From positions 124,001 to 188,000 of the forward strand of contig NZ_CABHOL010000017.1 of NCBI RefSeq assembly GCF_902168135.1: 64,000 bases of DNA. Direction: 5' to 3'. The translations under genes were made by a program, and so were the position numbers. This document shows, one piece after another, positions 24,524 to 32,905 of the stretch. Numbering within the stretch: position 1 is the first letter of the stretch; each line of letters starts with the position of its first letter. The notes under the pieces are model-generated. The model was not told the origin of the DNA, did not search any database, and saw only the letters and a list, made by a program, of their open reading frames with translations. This stretch comes from an uncultured Fluviicola sp. (lineage in GTDB: Bacteria > Bacteroidota > Bacteroidia > Flavobacteriales_D > Crocinitomicaceae).

Positions 24524-26443
24524 TTATTCGGTAATCGGTTCATATAATGCGTAAGTCAGCGGATTGTCTTTTCTGTAAATTACCTGGAAAGAGAGAATCT
24601 TCAAGGGTTTTTTATCCCGGTTCCAAATAAAAGTATTCAAGGTTGGGTTTTCAAATTGCTTGTAATTGAGGTCAATGAATTTGATGGATTGTACCAAAGT
24701 CACAGTACTATCCTTTAGGTTAATTGTGTGCCTGGAAGCAGGAGTGCCGCGGAACACAAGGACAGAGTCTTTTGATTGGATATTCAGCACGAGCAAAGGC
24801 TCCTGTCTCAGATCCGAAAGTTTCAATTTTACTACCACATCCACCAAATCGGAAGGTCTTTTTACCAGCTTGTTCAGTTCTTTGGCGTAGCCCGGTCCCC
24901 ATTCTTCATCCTTCTCAAAATGATAACTGCCATCATACCATTTCCCCGGGTTGTAACCGTTGAAAAGATGTTTGTTTTTTACAATATCTGCGATAGGTTT
25001 TTCGCTGGCCTTCCCTTTGGAAAGGAAAAGTGTGGAAGCCGAGAAATAATTCTTTTGCCAGATAATATGCGGGTATTTTTGAAGGATTATTGCCCTGTAA
25101 GTCGATGGAAGGGAAGATGTGGCGGCCAGGTAAAAATGGTCGTTGTCCGAATGCTTTTCCAGGAATGCTTCCAGGTCTTTCTCCGTAAATTCCGGAACAG
25201 TAATGAATTTCACCTTTTGTGGAATACGGAAGTCACCTCTTTCGGAATAAAAACGGGTTTTAGGCTCGTCGGAGAAAATGAGTGCATACGCCGATTCTTT
25301 GTCTACATGCACAACATCCAATACCAATTGGTTGAACGGGGTTTTGTAAAATACCCGGTAGTACTGACGCTGGAAAATCAAGGCATAAATATTCAATACC
25401 GCAATGATCAGAACCAGTGCTAAATTCAATTGTTTACTCTGTTCCTTTGCCCATCCGAATAAAAAGATAAGCAGGAAAGGGTAAGCAAAAATGAGCACGG
25501 AAGTTTGTAATACAGGTGCCACATAAATGGAATAAAAATACCCCACGGCATATACGGAAAAGAAAAGTATTCCTGCAAAAAGAATAGCTTTTGAGTTTCG
25601 TCTGACAACCCTTCCGGAAATCCTGGTCCAAACAATAATCCCGGTGTAAACTGCAACCAACAGCACGGAAAATTGGAAAATGTAATAAACGTAATGCGGT
25701 AAAAAAGAAGGTTCGGGTTTTCCCAGCCAGCCGGCTAATCCTCCCATTTTGAGTTGTGCGGAAAGGATCGTAAAATGAGGCGAATACAAAACCACGGCTG
25801 CCAGGCAAAGCAATAGGTACTTCCAAAGAAAATCCCGGAACGTATAAACAATCCCGATGATGCCGATAAGTCCGGCGGTGAGCATGCTGAAATGATGATT
25901 GTATGCACACAGAGCAGCAGCAATCGGGAACCAGATGAGGTGTTTTCGTGCGTAGTTCTTAAAGAACACAATTTCTCCCCAGTGATAAGCAAACAGCAAA
26001 GTAAAAAAGAAACCGGAAGTATAAGGTCTTGCGATTTGGCTGTACATCAAAGGATATTGACTGGTTGCAATAATGGCAGCTACAATCAATCCCACGGTGA
26101 TATTCGACCAGCGTTTCCCGATTTTATACCCGAAATAAACACCACCGACACCCGAAAGGATAAAGGGAAGTTTAACCACCCATTCGGAAGTTCCGAACAA
26201 CCCGGTCCAGTAATACAGGAAAACCTGGACAAAAGCCGGATGTCCGTCTACTTTTACTCCTTTAGCTATCAACTCACCGAAAGAATCGAACCGGGTGCGC
26301 AATAATCCGCTGAGCTCATCATGCGTATAAGGAATCGAGAACAGGTCATAGCATCTCAAAATAAGAGCGAGCAGAAGAATTCCGATAATGATGGAATGTT
26401 CTTTTAGAAGACCTGGAATATTGCTCTTAGTTGATCCGATCAC
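24524..26443 (-). CDS. GT39-type membrane glycosyltransferase
   Basis: A 639-residue inner-membrane protein. About ten to twelve hydrophobic spans occupy residues 15-370, followed by a soluble domain of about 260 residues that would face the periplasm. The first loop has YTHDELSGLLRTRF with an Asp-Glu pair and GHPAFVQVFLYYWTG. These are typical of the PMT/ArnT (GT39/GT83) fold, which moves sugars from polyprenyl-phosphate carriers onto lipids or proteins. Donor and acceptor are unknown. It is monocistronic. The gene-free stretch lies downstream and the ferredoxin-NADP reductase gene diverges from it. Confidence 0.8.
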   Translation of the reverse strand: MIGSTKSNIPGLLKEHSIIIGILLLALILRCYDLFSIPYTHDELSGLLRTRFDSFGELIAKGVKVDGHPAFVQVFLYYWTGLFGTSEWVVKLPFILSGVGGVYFGYKIGKRWSNITVGLIVAAIIATSQYPLMYSQIARPYTSGFFFTLLFAYHWGEIVFFKNYARKHLIWFPIAAALCAYNHHFSMLTAGLIGIIGIVYTFRDFLWKYLLLCLAAVVLYSPHFTILSAQLKMGGLAGWLGKPEPSFLPHYVYYIFQFSVLLVAVYTGIIVWTRISGRVVRRNSKAILFAGILFFSVYAVGYFYSIYVAPVLQTSVLIFAYPFLLIFLFGWAKEQSKQLNLALVLIIAVLNIYALIFQRQYYRVFYKTPFNQLVLDVVHVDKESAYALIFSDEPKTRFYSERGDFRIPQKVKFITVPEFTEKDLEAFLEKHSDNDHFYLAATSSLPSTYRAIILQKYPHIIWQKNYFSASTLFLSKGKASEKPIADIVKNKHLFNGYNPGKWYDGSYHFEKDEEWGPGYAKELNKLVKRPSDLVDVVVKLKLSDLRQEPLLVLNIQSKDSVLVFRGTPASRHTINLKDSTVTLVQSIKFIDLNYKQFENPTLNTFIWNRDKKPLKILSFQVIYRKDNPLTYALYEPITE

Positions 26444-26562
26444 ATGAATGCTTTTAACAAAAATAGTAAAGCTTCCGGGTTTTTGGTTTTTAGCTTGGAT
26501 TTCTAATAGGAAAGGAGGTTGAATTACCCTTTTTTAGCGATTCCTATCTGGGAAACTATCTT

Positions 26563-26570
26563 TATTTTTG
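26563..26570 (+). promoter_or_regulatory. Candidate -7 element TATTTTTG for the ferredoxin-NADP reductase gene
   Basis: A perfect TAnnTTTG box ends 20 bases before the ATG at 26591. It overlaps the upstream extension of the open frame and so supports the shorter start. The -33 region has no clear TTG. Confidence 0.5.
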
Positions 26571-26590
26571 TAATACTTTTTATAGAACTA

Positions 26591-27601
26591 ATGATTGAAA
26601 CTGATATAATTATAATCGGTGCAGGTCCGGTGGGACTTTTCACCGTGTTTGAAGCGGGATTATTGAAATTACGCTGTCATTTGATTGATTCTTTGCCTCA
26701 GCCGGGAGGGCAGTGTTCAGAGATCTATCCTAAAAAACCGATTTACGATATCCCCGGATTTCCATCCGTTTTGGCCGGTGATCTGATTGATAACCTGATG
26801 GAACAGGCAGCGCCGTTTAAACCAGGATTTACTTTGGGAGAAGCTGCAATGACTATTGAAAAAACAGAGGATGAGAAATTCATTGTGACAACCGTAAAGG
26901 GAACAAAGCATTTGGCTCCGATTGTTATGATTGCCGGTGGATTGGGAGTTTTCGAACCACGTAAACCACCTATTTCAAACATTGCAGACTTTGAAGACAA
27001 AGGAGTCGAGTACATCATCAAAGATCCGGAGTTTTACAGGGGGAAACGCTGTGTGATCGCCGGCGGCGGAGATTCCGCATTGGATTGGTCCATCTTCCTG
27101 GCAGAAAAGAAAATCGCAAAAGAGGTAGTGCTTGTTCACCGAAGTGCTTCTTTCCGCGGACATTTGGATTCCGTACAAAAGGTGATTGATATGGCTGAAA
27201 ACGGTCAGATCAACCTGATCACAGAAGCCGAGGTTGTGGGGTTAGCAGGAAATGGTTCTTTGACCCAGGTAAAAATCCAGCACAATACACAAGGCGAAAT
27301 GATCCATGAAACGGATCACTTTATTCCTTTATTCGGATTGAAACCGTCTTTGGGTCCGATTGCCGACTGGGGACTGGAGATCGAAAAGAATGCAATCAAA
27401 GTGGATACGCTTGATTATTCAACAAATATTCCGGGAATTTATGCCATCGGTGATGTAAATACCTATGAGAATAAACTGAAACTGATTCTTTGCGGTTTCC
27501 ATGAAGGTACGCTGGCTGTTCAATCGGCATTTGCACGCATTCACCCGGATAAGAAAAATATTCTGAAATACACCACGGTAAACGGGGTTCAGGGGTTTTA
27601 A
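26591..27601 (+). CDS. Thioredoxin-reductase-like ferredoxin/flavodoxin-NADP+ reductase
   Basis: A 336-residue flavoenzyme. FAD binding is seen in ETDIIIIGAGPVGLFTVFEA, NADPH binding in CVIAGGGDSALDW, and the C-terminal FAD contact in IYAIGDVNTYENKLKLI. It has the thioredoxin-reductase fold but lacks the CxxC redox pair of true thioredoxin reductases, so the likely reaction is electron exchange between NADPH and ferredoxin or flavodoxin. The ATG at 26591 is chosen because the 24 codons upstream encode an unrelated hydrophobic stretch and overlap a promoter box. Two REP-like hairpins follow the gene. Confidence 0.9.
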   Translation: MIETDIIIIGAGPVGLFTVFEAGLLKLRCHLIDSLPQPGGQCSEIYPKKPIYDIPGFPSVLAGDLIDNLMEQAAPFKPGFTLGEAAMTIEKTEDEKFIVTTVKGTKHLAPIVMIAGGLGVFEPRKPPISNIADFEDKGVEYIIKDPEFYRGKRCVIAGGGDSALDWSIFLAEKKIAKEVVLVHRSASFRGHLDSVQKVIDMAENGQINLITEAEVVGLAGNGSLTQVKIQHNTQGEMIHETDHFIPLFGLKPSLGPIADWGLEIEKNAIKVDTLDYSTNIPGIYAIGDVNTYENKLKLILCGFHEGTLAVQSAFARIHPDKKNILKYTTVNGVQGF

Positions 27602-27619
27602 GATCCCTTCATGATTTCG

Positions 27620-27647
27620 GTGGGGACGCAATGCTTTGCGTCCCCAC
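27620..27647. repeat. REP-like hairpin, identical to 15032-15059
   Basis: GTGGGGACGCAA/TTGCGTCCCCAC with loop TGCT. The copy is identical over 28 bases to the one at 15.0 kb and sits 18 bases after the reductase stop, followed by TTTTT, so it may also terminate transcription. Confidence 0.85.
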
Positions 27648-27690
27648 TTTTTATGGAACAATTTTTGTTTCAGTTAAGCGTTAAAAAACA

Positions 27691-27720
27691 AGTAGGGACG
27701 TGATGCATCGCGTCCCTACT
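27691..27720. repeat. REP-like hairpin variant AGTAGGGACG/CGTCCCTACT
   Basis: A 30-bp near-perfect palindrome with centre TGATGCATCG, 43 bases after the previous hairpin. The two form a closely spaced pair upstream of the DUF4197 gene. Confidence 0.85.
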
Positions 27721-27747
27721 GTAACAAATTGAATTAAATCATATTTT

Positions 27748-28479
27748 ATGAAAATCGGGATCGCAATTGTTTTAGTTATCAGTACGAGTTATTTGTCAAA
27801 CGCTCAAACTTTAGGGAAAATCGTTTCCAAAGGAAAAGAATTGACTACAGGAACATCGACTTCCAAAAGTCCGTTGACAAATGATGAGGTAGTGAGTGGT
27901 TTGCGTGAAGCATTAACTACCGGAGCGAAAACAGCAGCCGGTGCAGCTGAGAAGGTAGATGGGTTTTATAAAAATCCGAAGATCTTTATTCCATGGCCGG
28001 CAGAAGCAAAATCCATGAAAGATAAATTGGTGATGTTGGGAATGCAAAGCCAGGTTACACAATTTGAAGAATCAGTGAACCGTGCGGCAGAAGAAGCATC
28101 CAAAAGTGCTTTTGAGGTATTTGCAGGTGCAGTGAAAGGAATGTCTGTCAGTGACGGGTTTGCTATTCTGAACGGTGGTGATACTGCTGCAACCCATTTT
28201 TTACGTGAGAAAACAACGGGCTCTTTAACTGAGAAGTTTAAGCCGATCGTAAAAACAGCAATGGATAAAGTGCGTGTTACGGAGTATTGGAATCCTTTAG
28301 TGACGAAATATAACAAGATCCCGGGGGTCACGAAACAAAATCCGGATTTGGAAGCTTATGTAACAGCAAAAGCAATAGACGGATTGATGATCCTGATCAG
28401 CGAACAGGAAGCTAAAATCCGCAAAGACCCTGCTGCGCAGGTAACCGACTTATTAAAACGCGTATTCGGGAAAAGCTAA
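27748..28479 (+). CDS. DUF4197 family periplasmic protein
   Basis: A 243-residue protein with an N-terminal signal peptide (MKIGIAIVLVISTSYLSNAQ). The mature part matches the DUF4197 family pattern: NDEVVSGLREALTTGAKTA, then FYKNPKIFIPWPAEAK, then GMSVSDGFAILNGGDTAATH and a C-terminal TDLLKRVFGKS. The fold is helical. The function is unknown, and the protein is expected in the periplasm. It is transcribed alone, 27 bases after a REP-like hairpin pair. Confidence 0.88.
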   Translation: MKIGIAIVLVISTSYLSNAQTLGKIVSKGKELTTGTSTSKSPLTNDEVVSGLREALTTGAKTAAGAAEKVDGFYKNPKIFIPWPAEAKSMKDKLVMLGMQSQVTQFEESVNRAAEEASKSAFEVFAGAVKGMSVSDGFAILNGGDTAATHFLREKTTGSLTEKFKPIVKTAMDKVRVTEYWNPLVTKYNKIPGVTKQNPDLEAYVTAKAIDGLMILISEQEAKIRKDPAAQVTDLLKRVFGKS

Positions 28480-28527
28480 AAAACAGTTAAAGCATTTGGG
28501 AGTGAATATTCTTTCCCGCTTATTGAG

Positions 28528-28561
28528 TAATTTTGTAAAGCGATCAGATTGGTCGCTTTAC
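28528..28561 (+). promoter_or_regulatory. TAATTTTG box directly followed by a 9-bp hairpin
   Basis: TAATTTTG at 28528-28535 fits the -7 element. GTAAAGCGA/TCGCTTTAC (28535-28561) forms a perfect hairpin straight after it, without a following T-run. It could be a terminator of the DUF4197 gene or a hairpin at the 5' end of the rhodanese transcript. Confidence 0.45.
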
Positions 28562-28563
28562 TA

Positions 28564-28665
28564 GTTCAAAGGAGGTTCAATAGTTCAAAAAGTTAAAATG
28601 GATGATTGAATCTATCACAGATAATGATTAAACTTTTGAACTTTTTCAATTCTTTGAACATTTTA
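28564..28665. repeat. GTTCAAA/TTTGAAC inverted-repeat element 3
   Basis: The left half has AGTTCAAAGG, GGTTCAATAG and TTCAAAAAGTT. The right half has AAACTTTTGAAC, TTTTTCAATTC and TTTGAACATTTT. It ends four bases before the rhodanese ATG. Confidence 0.7.
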
Positions 28666-28669
28666 GATT

Positions 28670-28987
28670 ATGAAAAGCATAACAGTTACAGAATTAAAGG
28701 CATGGAAAGACGGAAACGAGGATTTCCAATTAATTGACGTGCGTGAACCTTATGAAAATGAGATTTGTACGCTGGATGGGATTTTAATTCCGATGAATGA
28801 TATTCCTGCAGAATTCGGTCAGATCGATCAAAACAAAAAAGTGGTTGTTCACTGTCGATCCGGAAAAAGAAGTGCAAATGTGATCTCTTTTTTAGAACAG
28901 CAGCACGGTTTTACCAATTTATACAACCTGGAAGGCGGAATTCTGGCGTGGATCGAAGAAATAGATCCTTCTATGGAAGCTTATTAA
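28670..28987 (+). CDS. Single-domain rhodanese-like protein
   Basis: A 105-residue rhodanese domain. Such proteins carry a sulfane sulfur on an active-site cysteine and pass it to cyanide, thiols or tRNA-modification partners. The catalytic loop is HCRSGKRSAN, with Cys62. The N-terminal LIDVREPYENE and C-terminal LEGGILAWIEEIDPSM are standard. No signal peptide is present, so it is cytoplasmic. The physiological acceptor is unknown. It is unusual in being bracketed by two GTTCAAA-type elements, one ending four bases before its start and the next beginning three bases after its stop. Confidence 0.9.
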   Translation: MKSITVTELKAWKDGNEDFQLIDVREPYENEICTLDGILIPMNDIPAEFGQIDQNKKVVVHCRSGKRSANVISFLEQQHGFTNLYNLEGGILAWIEEIDPSMEAY

Positions 28988-28990
28988 GAG

Positions 28991-29062
28991 GGTTCAAAAG
29001 GTGAAAGAGTTTAAGAGTTCAAATTTTGAACCTTTTAACCTTTGAACATTTTCAACTTTTGA
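28991..29062. repeat. GTTCAAA/TTTGAAC inverted-repeat element 4
   Basis: GGTTCAAAAGG and GAGTTCAAA on the left face TTTTGAACC, CCTTTGAAC and CAACTTTTGAAA on the right. It fills nearly the whole gap between the rhodanese stop and the ATG of the histidine kinase at 29064. Confidence 0.7.
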
Positions 29063-29063
29063 A

Positions 29064-30407
29064 ATGAATCGCAAAACAATCAATACTGTTATTGTCCTGG
29101 GGATACTCTCATTGCTGAGTGTCCTGAGTATACAATTGTTTTGGATACATAAAACCAACGAAGCACAACGCCTGACTGTTCAGATACAGGAGCGGGAAGA
29201 CAGCCTGAATTTGAAGCAGTTTTCCGAACGTGCGCATATTGCCTTGCGGGATGTCCTGGAACAGATTAATACGAAAGATGATATCAGTGCTAATTTGTAT
29301 GGTGCTGTAAAGCAAATCCGCCCGAATTACTTTTCGGTCGATATCGAGGAAGAATTACATCCGTTTTACCTGGAACAATTATTGAAACGCGAATTTGATA
29401 ATCAAAGCCTGAACCAGGATTTTGTTTATGGGATTTATGATTGTTATTCCGATTCGATTGTCTTTGGAAACCTGATTAAATACAATAAGAATTCGTCTTA
29501 TTCCGTAACCAATAATGATTCGGTAGGAAAAACATCCAATCAGTTGAAATGGAAAAATGACGGACATTATTTTACGGTTCTCTTTCCTAATGTAAGTTCA
29601 AGTTCCATTGCCGTAAGTAAAACGGATTTTTATCCGTGGTTTTACCTGGTGGTATTGCTGCTTCTTTTGTTTCTGTTCTTCGTTTTTACGTTGAATGTGA
29701 TCCTGAAACAAAAACGTCTTTCAGAAGTGAAAACGGATTTTATTAATAACATGACCCATGAGCTGAAGACACCAATTTCAACCATTGGTCTTTCCAGCGA
29801 ATTGCTTTTGAGAGGAGATTTTAAGGAAGACCCTGATCGACTGCACCGGTATGCCGAGATTATTTACAAGGAAAACAAACGTTTGGAAAACCAGGTTGAG
29901 CGCGTATTAAACGTGGCTAAATTGGATCGTGAAAAACTGACTTTGAAGAAAGAATCCTGTTCAATTCATGATTTAATACTGGAAGCAAAAGAAAGCTTTG
30001 ATATTAATCAAACCGATAAGGGCGGAGAAATCGAATTATTACTCGATGCACAACGCGAAACATTGATGGTGGATGAAGTGCACATTACGAATGTGATCTA
30101 CAATCTGCTCGACAATGCGGTGAAATATTGCAACACCGTTCCGCATATTGATATACGCACCTGGGATGATGGACAATTCTTTTACCTGACCATTACAGAT
30201 AATGGAATCGGTATAAAAAGGGAAGACCTTAAAATGATCTTCGATAAGTTTTATCGTGTTCCCACAGGAAATCTGCACGACGTGAAAGGTTTTGGACTGG
30301 GGCTTTATTATGTGAAGCTGATAGTGGAGGAGCATGGTGGAACGATCCAGGTAAAAAGTCAATTGGGCAAAGGAACAACCTTCTCTTTGAAATTTCCGTT
30401 GAAGTAA
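29064..30407 (+). CDS. Sensor histidine kinase (no adjacent response regulator)
   Basis: A 447-residue membrane kinase. The first membrane helix spans about residues 9-30 and the second about 187-212, enclosing a periplasmic sensor of some 155 residues without a recognised domain. The HisKA box NNMTHELKTPISTIG carries the phospho-acceptor His232. The ATPase domain shows the N box NLLDNAVKY, G1 DNGIGI, the F box FDKFYR and G2 GFGLGLYYVK. No regulator gene is adjacent, whereas this class is usually paired in Bacteroidota. The partner is therefore encoded elsewhere or has been lost. Confidence 0.9.
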   Translation: MNRKTINTVIVLGILSLLSVLSIQLFWIHKTNEAQRLTVQIQEREDSLNLKQFSERAHIALRDVLEQINTKDDISANLYGAVKQIRPNYFSVDIEEELHPFYLEQLLKREFDNQSLNQDFVYGIYDCYSDSIVFGNLIKYNKNSSYSVTNNDSVGKTSNQLKWKNDGHYFTVLFPNVSSSSIAVSKTDFYPWFYLVVLLLLLFLFFVFTLNVILKQKRLSEVKTDFINNMTHELKTPISTIGLSSELLLRGDFKEDPDRLHRYAEIIYKENKRLENQVERVLNVAKLDREKLTLKKESCSIHDLILEAKESFDINQTDKGGEIELLLDAQRETLMVDEVHITNVIYNLLDNAVKYCNTVPHIDIRTWDDGQFFYLTITDNGIGIKREDLKMIFDKFYRVPTGNLHDVKGFGLGLYYVKLIVEEHGGTIQVKSQLGKGTTFSLKFPLK

Positions 30408-30414
30408 TTCCACT

Positions 30415-30422
30415 TATCTTTG
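30415..30422 (+). promoter_or_regulatory. Candidate -7 element TATCTTTG upstream of the LuxE-like gene
   Basis: A perfect TAnnTTTG box eight bases after the kinase stop. TTTG at 30386-30389 is 25 bases upstream, slightly longer than ideal. It would give a leader of about 120 bases for the gene at 30550. Confidence 0.45.
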
Positions 30423-30549
30423 TGTGAATTTACAAAGTGCAAAATTCTCGGATTTTAGAATTTACTTCTTCATAAATTTGTGAACAGATTTTGGTTTAAT
30501 TTATTGTAGATCAATTTTTTATAAAATTTAGATAAAGCAAAAAACATCA

Positions 30550-31524
30550 GTGAAAACCCTTGTTGATCGCATTTTTTCCATTCAAACAGAGCAGGATTTT
30601 AACGACTGTGCTTTGGAGGTTTATCGTTTTCAAAAAGAACGTGTTCCCGTTTACAAAACATTTTTGGAATTGATCGGTCGACCTGAACCGACGCATTATT
30701 CTCAAATTCCTCATTTGCCGATTGCATTTTTCAAAACCCATCAAATCATTGCGGACGGCAAGTTCGTTCAGCAGGTTTTTAAAAGCAGCGGAACAACCGG
30801 CATGGTGCGAAGTGCTCATTACGTGGCTGATGTTTCGATCTATGAACGTTCTTTTGTTCCGACCTACGAGCAGTTCCTGGGGAAATTGGAAGATCAGATC
30901 ATTTTTGCGTTACTGCCGAACTATGTTTCGCAAGGTGAGTCGAGTTTGGTTTACATGGTGGATAAATTGATTGAGGGAACGAAGAATGAACTATCCGGAT
31001 ATTACCTGCAGGATCCGGAGAATTTACTGCAAGCTATTTCCAGAGGAAGAAAAACCGGGAAAAAATTGGTTTTGTTCGGGGTTTCCTACGCTTTGTTGGA
31101 TTTGGCAGAGCTAAAACCCGACCTTCATGATGTTACCATTATCGAAACCGGCGGGATGAAGGGAAAGCGAAAAGAAATGACCAAAGATGAAATGCACCGG
31201 GAGCTGATCTCGGGATTTGGCTGTGAATACATTGCTTCCGAATATGGAATGTGTGAATTGCTCTCACAGGCATACAGCGACAAGAACGGGGTCTTTGAAC
31301 TTCCTTCGTGGATGAAGATTTCCCTCCGGGAAGTAAATGATCCTTTCGGATTGGTGGGGCCGGATAAAACAGGCGGAGTGAATGTAATCGACCTGGCAAA
31401 TATCTATTCCTGTTCTTTTGTTGAAACTCAGGATTTAGGCCGGATAGAAAACGGAAAGCTTCGATTAATGGGGCGTTTTGATCATTCGGATATCCGGGGT
31501 TGCAACTTGCTGGTAGCAAATTAA
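30550..31524 (+). CDS. LuxE-like acyl-protein synthetase
   Basis: A 324-residue member of the adenylate-forming superfamily, related to LuxE, which activates fatty acids as acyl-AMP and passes them to a cysteine. It has the phosphate loop FKSSGTTGMVRSAHY, the central IETGGMKGKRKEM, and ASEYGMCELLSQAYS, which resembles the adenylate motif. It ends near GRFDHSDIRGCNLL, and the C-terminal lid domain of full ANL enzymes seems short or absent. No luciferase or reductase genes (luxABCD) are near, so bioluminescence is not implied. Some flavobacterial relatives lie in lipid or polysaccharide loci. The start is GTG. Confidence 0.82.
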   Translation: MKTLVDRIFSIQTEQDFNDCALEVYRFQKERVPVYKTFLELIGRPEPTHYSQIPHLPIAFFKTHQIIADGKFVQQVFKSSGTTGMVRSAHYVADVSIYERSFVPTYEQFLGKLEDQIIFALLPNYVSQGESSLVYMVDKLIEGTKNELSGYYLQDPENLLQAISRGRKTGKKLVLFGVSYALLDLAELKPDLHDVTIIETGGMKGKRKEMTKDEMHRELISGFGCEYIASEYGMCELLSQAYSDKNGVFELPSWMKISLREVNDPFGLVGPDKTGGVNVIDLANIYSCSFVETQDLGRIENGKLRLMGRFDHSDIRGCNLLVAN

Positions 31525-31645
31525 AAGTTCAAAATGCTCAAATCCCGATTTCTATCGGGATCAAGATGTTGAAAGTTTTTTAGGTGAACTTCTAATTTTC
31601 AATTGAACGCTTTTGAACTTTTTTAACTCTTGAACCAATTGAACT
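31525..31645. repeat. GTTCAAA/TTTGAAC inverted-repeat element 5 with an embedded palindrome
   Basis: AAGTTCAAAATGCTCAAA opens the element, and several TTGAAC words (CAATTGAACG, TTTTGAAC, CTTGAACC, ATTGAAC) close it. Inside lies the palindrome TCCCGATTTCTATCGGGA (31543-31560), nearly identical to the one in the tRNA-Leu fragments. One intergenic element is thus nested in another. Confidence 0.7.
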
Positions 31646-31653
31646 CAATCCTC

Positions 31654-31687
31654 TTGTCTTTAACCAAATCGAATTTTTGTACTTTTG
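31654..31687 (+). promoter_or_regulatory. Promoter for the M20-DUF4230-CapA-folA run (TTG, 23 bases, TACTTTTG)
   Basis: TTG at 31654-31656 and TACTTTTG at 31680-31687, ending 23 bases before the ATG at 31711. It overlaps the end of repeat element 5. Confidence 0.65.
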
Positions 31688-31710
31688 ATTGTCAGTCATA
31701 CTTGAAATAA

Positions 31711-32901
31711 ATGGATTCAGCAATTCACCATATTATCCGCACACACTCCGAAGAATTATTTGATAAAGTCAAAGGTTACAGGGAGCACATGCATCGTTTC
31801 CCTGAGTTATCCTATTCGGAGTACAACACGATGGGTTTTGTTGCTGAGCAGTTGGATAAGATCGGTATTCCTTATCAAAAGGAAGTTGCCGGTACAGGTG
31901 TCCTGGGAATTATTCGTTCGGATAAGCACCGGGAAACGGATTCCTGCATAGGTTTGCGTTCCGAATTGGATGCTCTGCCGATTACAGAACAAAATAATTG
32001 TGCCTATAAATCAACCGTCGACGGTGTGATGCACGCCTGCGGACACGATGTGCATACGGCGATTCTGCTTGGAGCTGCTGAAATTATCTGGGAGAATAGA
32101 GATTTACTGAAGCATCCGGTGAAGTTGTTTTTTCAACCGGGAGAAGAGAAAAATCCGGGAGGAGCTTCTTTAATGATTGCGGATGGAGCGTTGAAAAACC
32201 CTCCCGTTCATGAAATGTTCGCTCTACACGTTTTCCCTGAAATGAAAGTGGGTAATGTGGGGTTCCGTCCCGGTTTGTACATGGCATCCTGTGATGAGAT
32301 TTATATTACGATTAATGGAAAAGGCGGGCACGGTGCAACTCCGCATCAAACGATTGATCCTATTATGATCGGTGCGCATTTACTAACCGGTCTGCAGCAA
32401 ATCGTCAGCCGGAAATGTGATCCGAAAATCCCTTGCGTTCTATCCTTCGGGCATTTTGAAGCGCTTGGGGCAACGAATGTGATTCCGGAAAAGGCAGTTC
32501 TGAAAGGAACTTTCCGGACGATGAACGAAGAATGGCGGAAAGAAGCATTGGACTTGATTGCCAGACAGGTGCATGCTACCTGCGGACAATTCGGGGCAAC
32601 CGCTGATCTGGAAATTTCAGTGGGATATCCGTATTTGGAAAATGATCCTGTTTTGACAGAGAAAATGACTAAAAAGAGCGAATATTTCTTCGGTAAGGGA
32701 CATGTGGAGGAATTACCTATTCGGTTGACTTCCGAAGACTTTTCGTTTTATGCACAGGAAATTCCGGTTTGTTTTTTCCGTTTGGGAGTCCGCAACGAAG
32801 AATTAGGCATCATTTATGGTGTACATCATCCGAAATTTGATATCGACGGCAGGGCATTGGTTGTAGGAATGCAGGCAATGTGTTTGGCAGCTTTTGAATA
32901 A
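31711..32901 (+). CDS. M20 family metallo-amidohydrolase
   Basis: A 396-residue cytosolic hydrolase of the M20D type (N-acyl-amino-acid amidohydrolase, hippurate hydrolase, IAA-amino-acid hydrolase group). Metal ligands and catalytic residues are visible in MHACGHDVHTAILLGAA, QPGEEKNPGGA and, near the C-terminus, YGVHHPKFDID. The dimerisation domain is marked by GKGGHGATPHQTIDPI. The exact substrate cannot be told from the sequence. It is the first gene of a run that continues with two DUF4230 genes, CapA and folA. The stop lies five bases before the next start. Confidence 0.9.
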   Translation: MDSAIHHIIRTHSEELFDKVKGYREHMHRFPELSYSEYNTMGFVAEQLDKIGIPYQKEVAGTGVLGIIRSDKHRETDSCIGLRSELDALPITEQNNCAYKSTVDGVMHACGHDVHTAILLGAAEIIWENRDLLKHPVKLFFQPGEEKNPGGASLMIADGALKNPPVHEMFALHVFPEMKVGNVGFRPGLYMASCDEIYITINGKGGHGATPHQTIDPIMIGAHLLTGLQQIVSRKCDPKIPCVLSFGHFEALGATNVIPEKAVLKGTFRTMNEEWRKEALDLIARQVHATCGQFGATADLEISVGYPYLENDPVLTEKMTKKSEYFFGKGHVEELPIRLTSEDFSFYAQEIPVCFFRLGVRNEELGIIYGVHHPKFDIDGRALVVGMQAMCLAAFE

Positions 32902-32905
32902 GACT

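Noticed and set aside
24776-25423. Antisense frame of 215 codons inside the glycosyltransferase gene
   Set aside because: The real gene is on the minus strand with clear membrane and catalytic features; this frame is a shadow.
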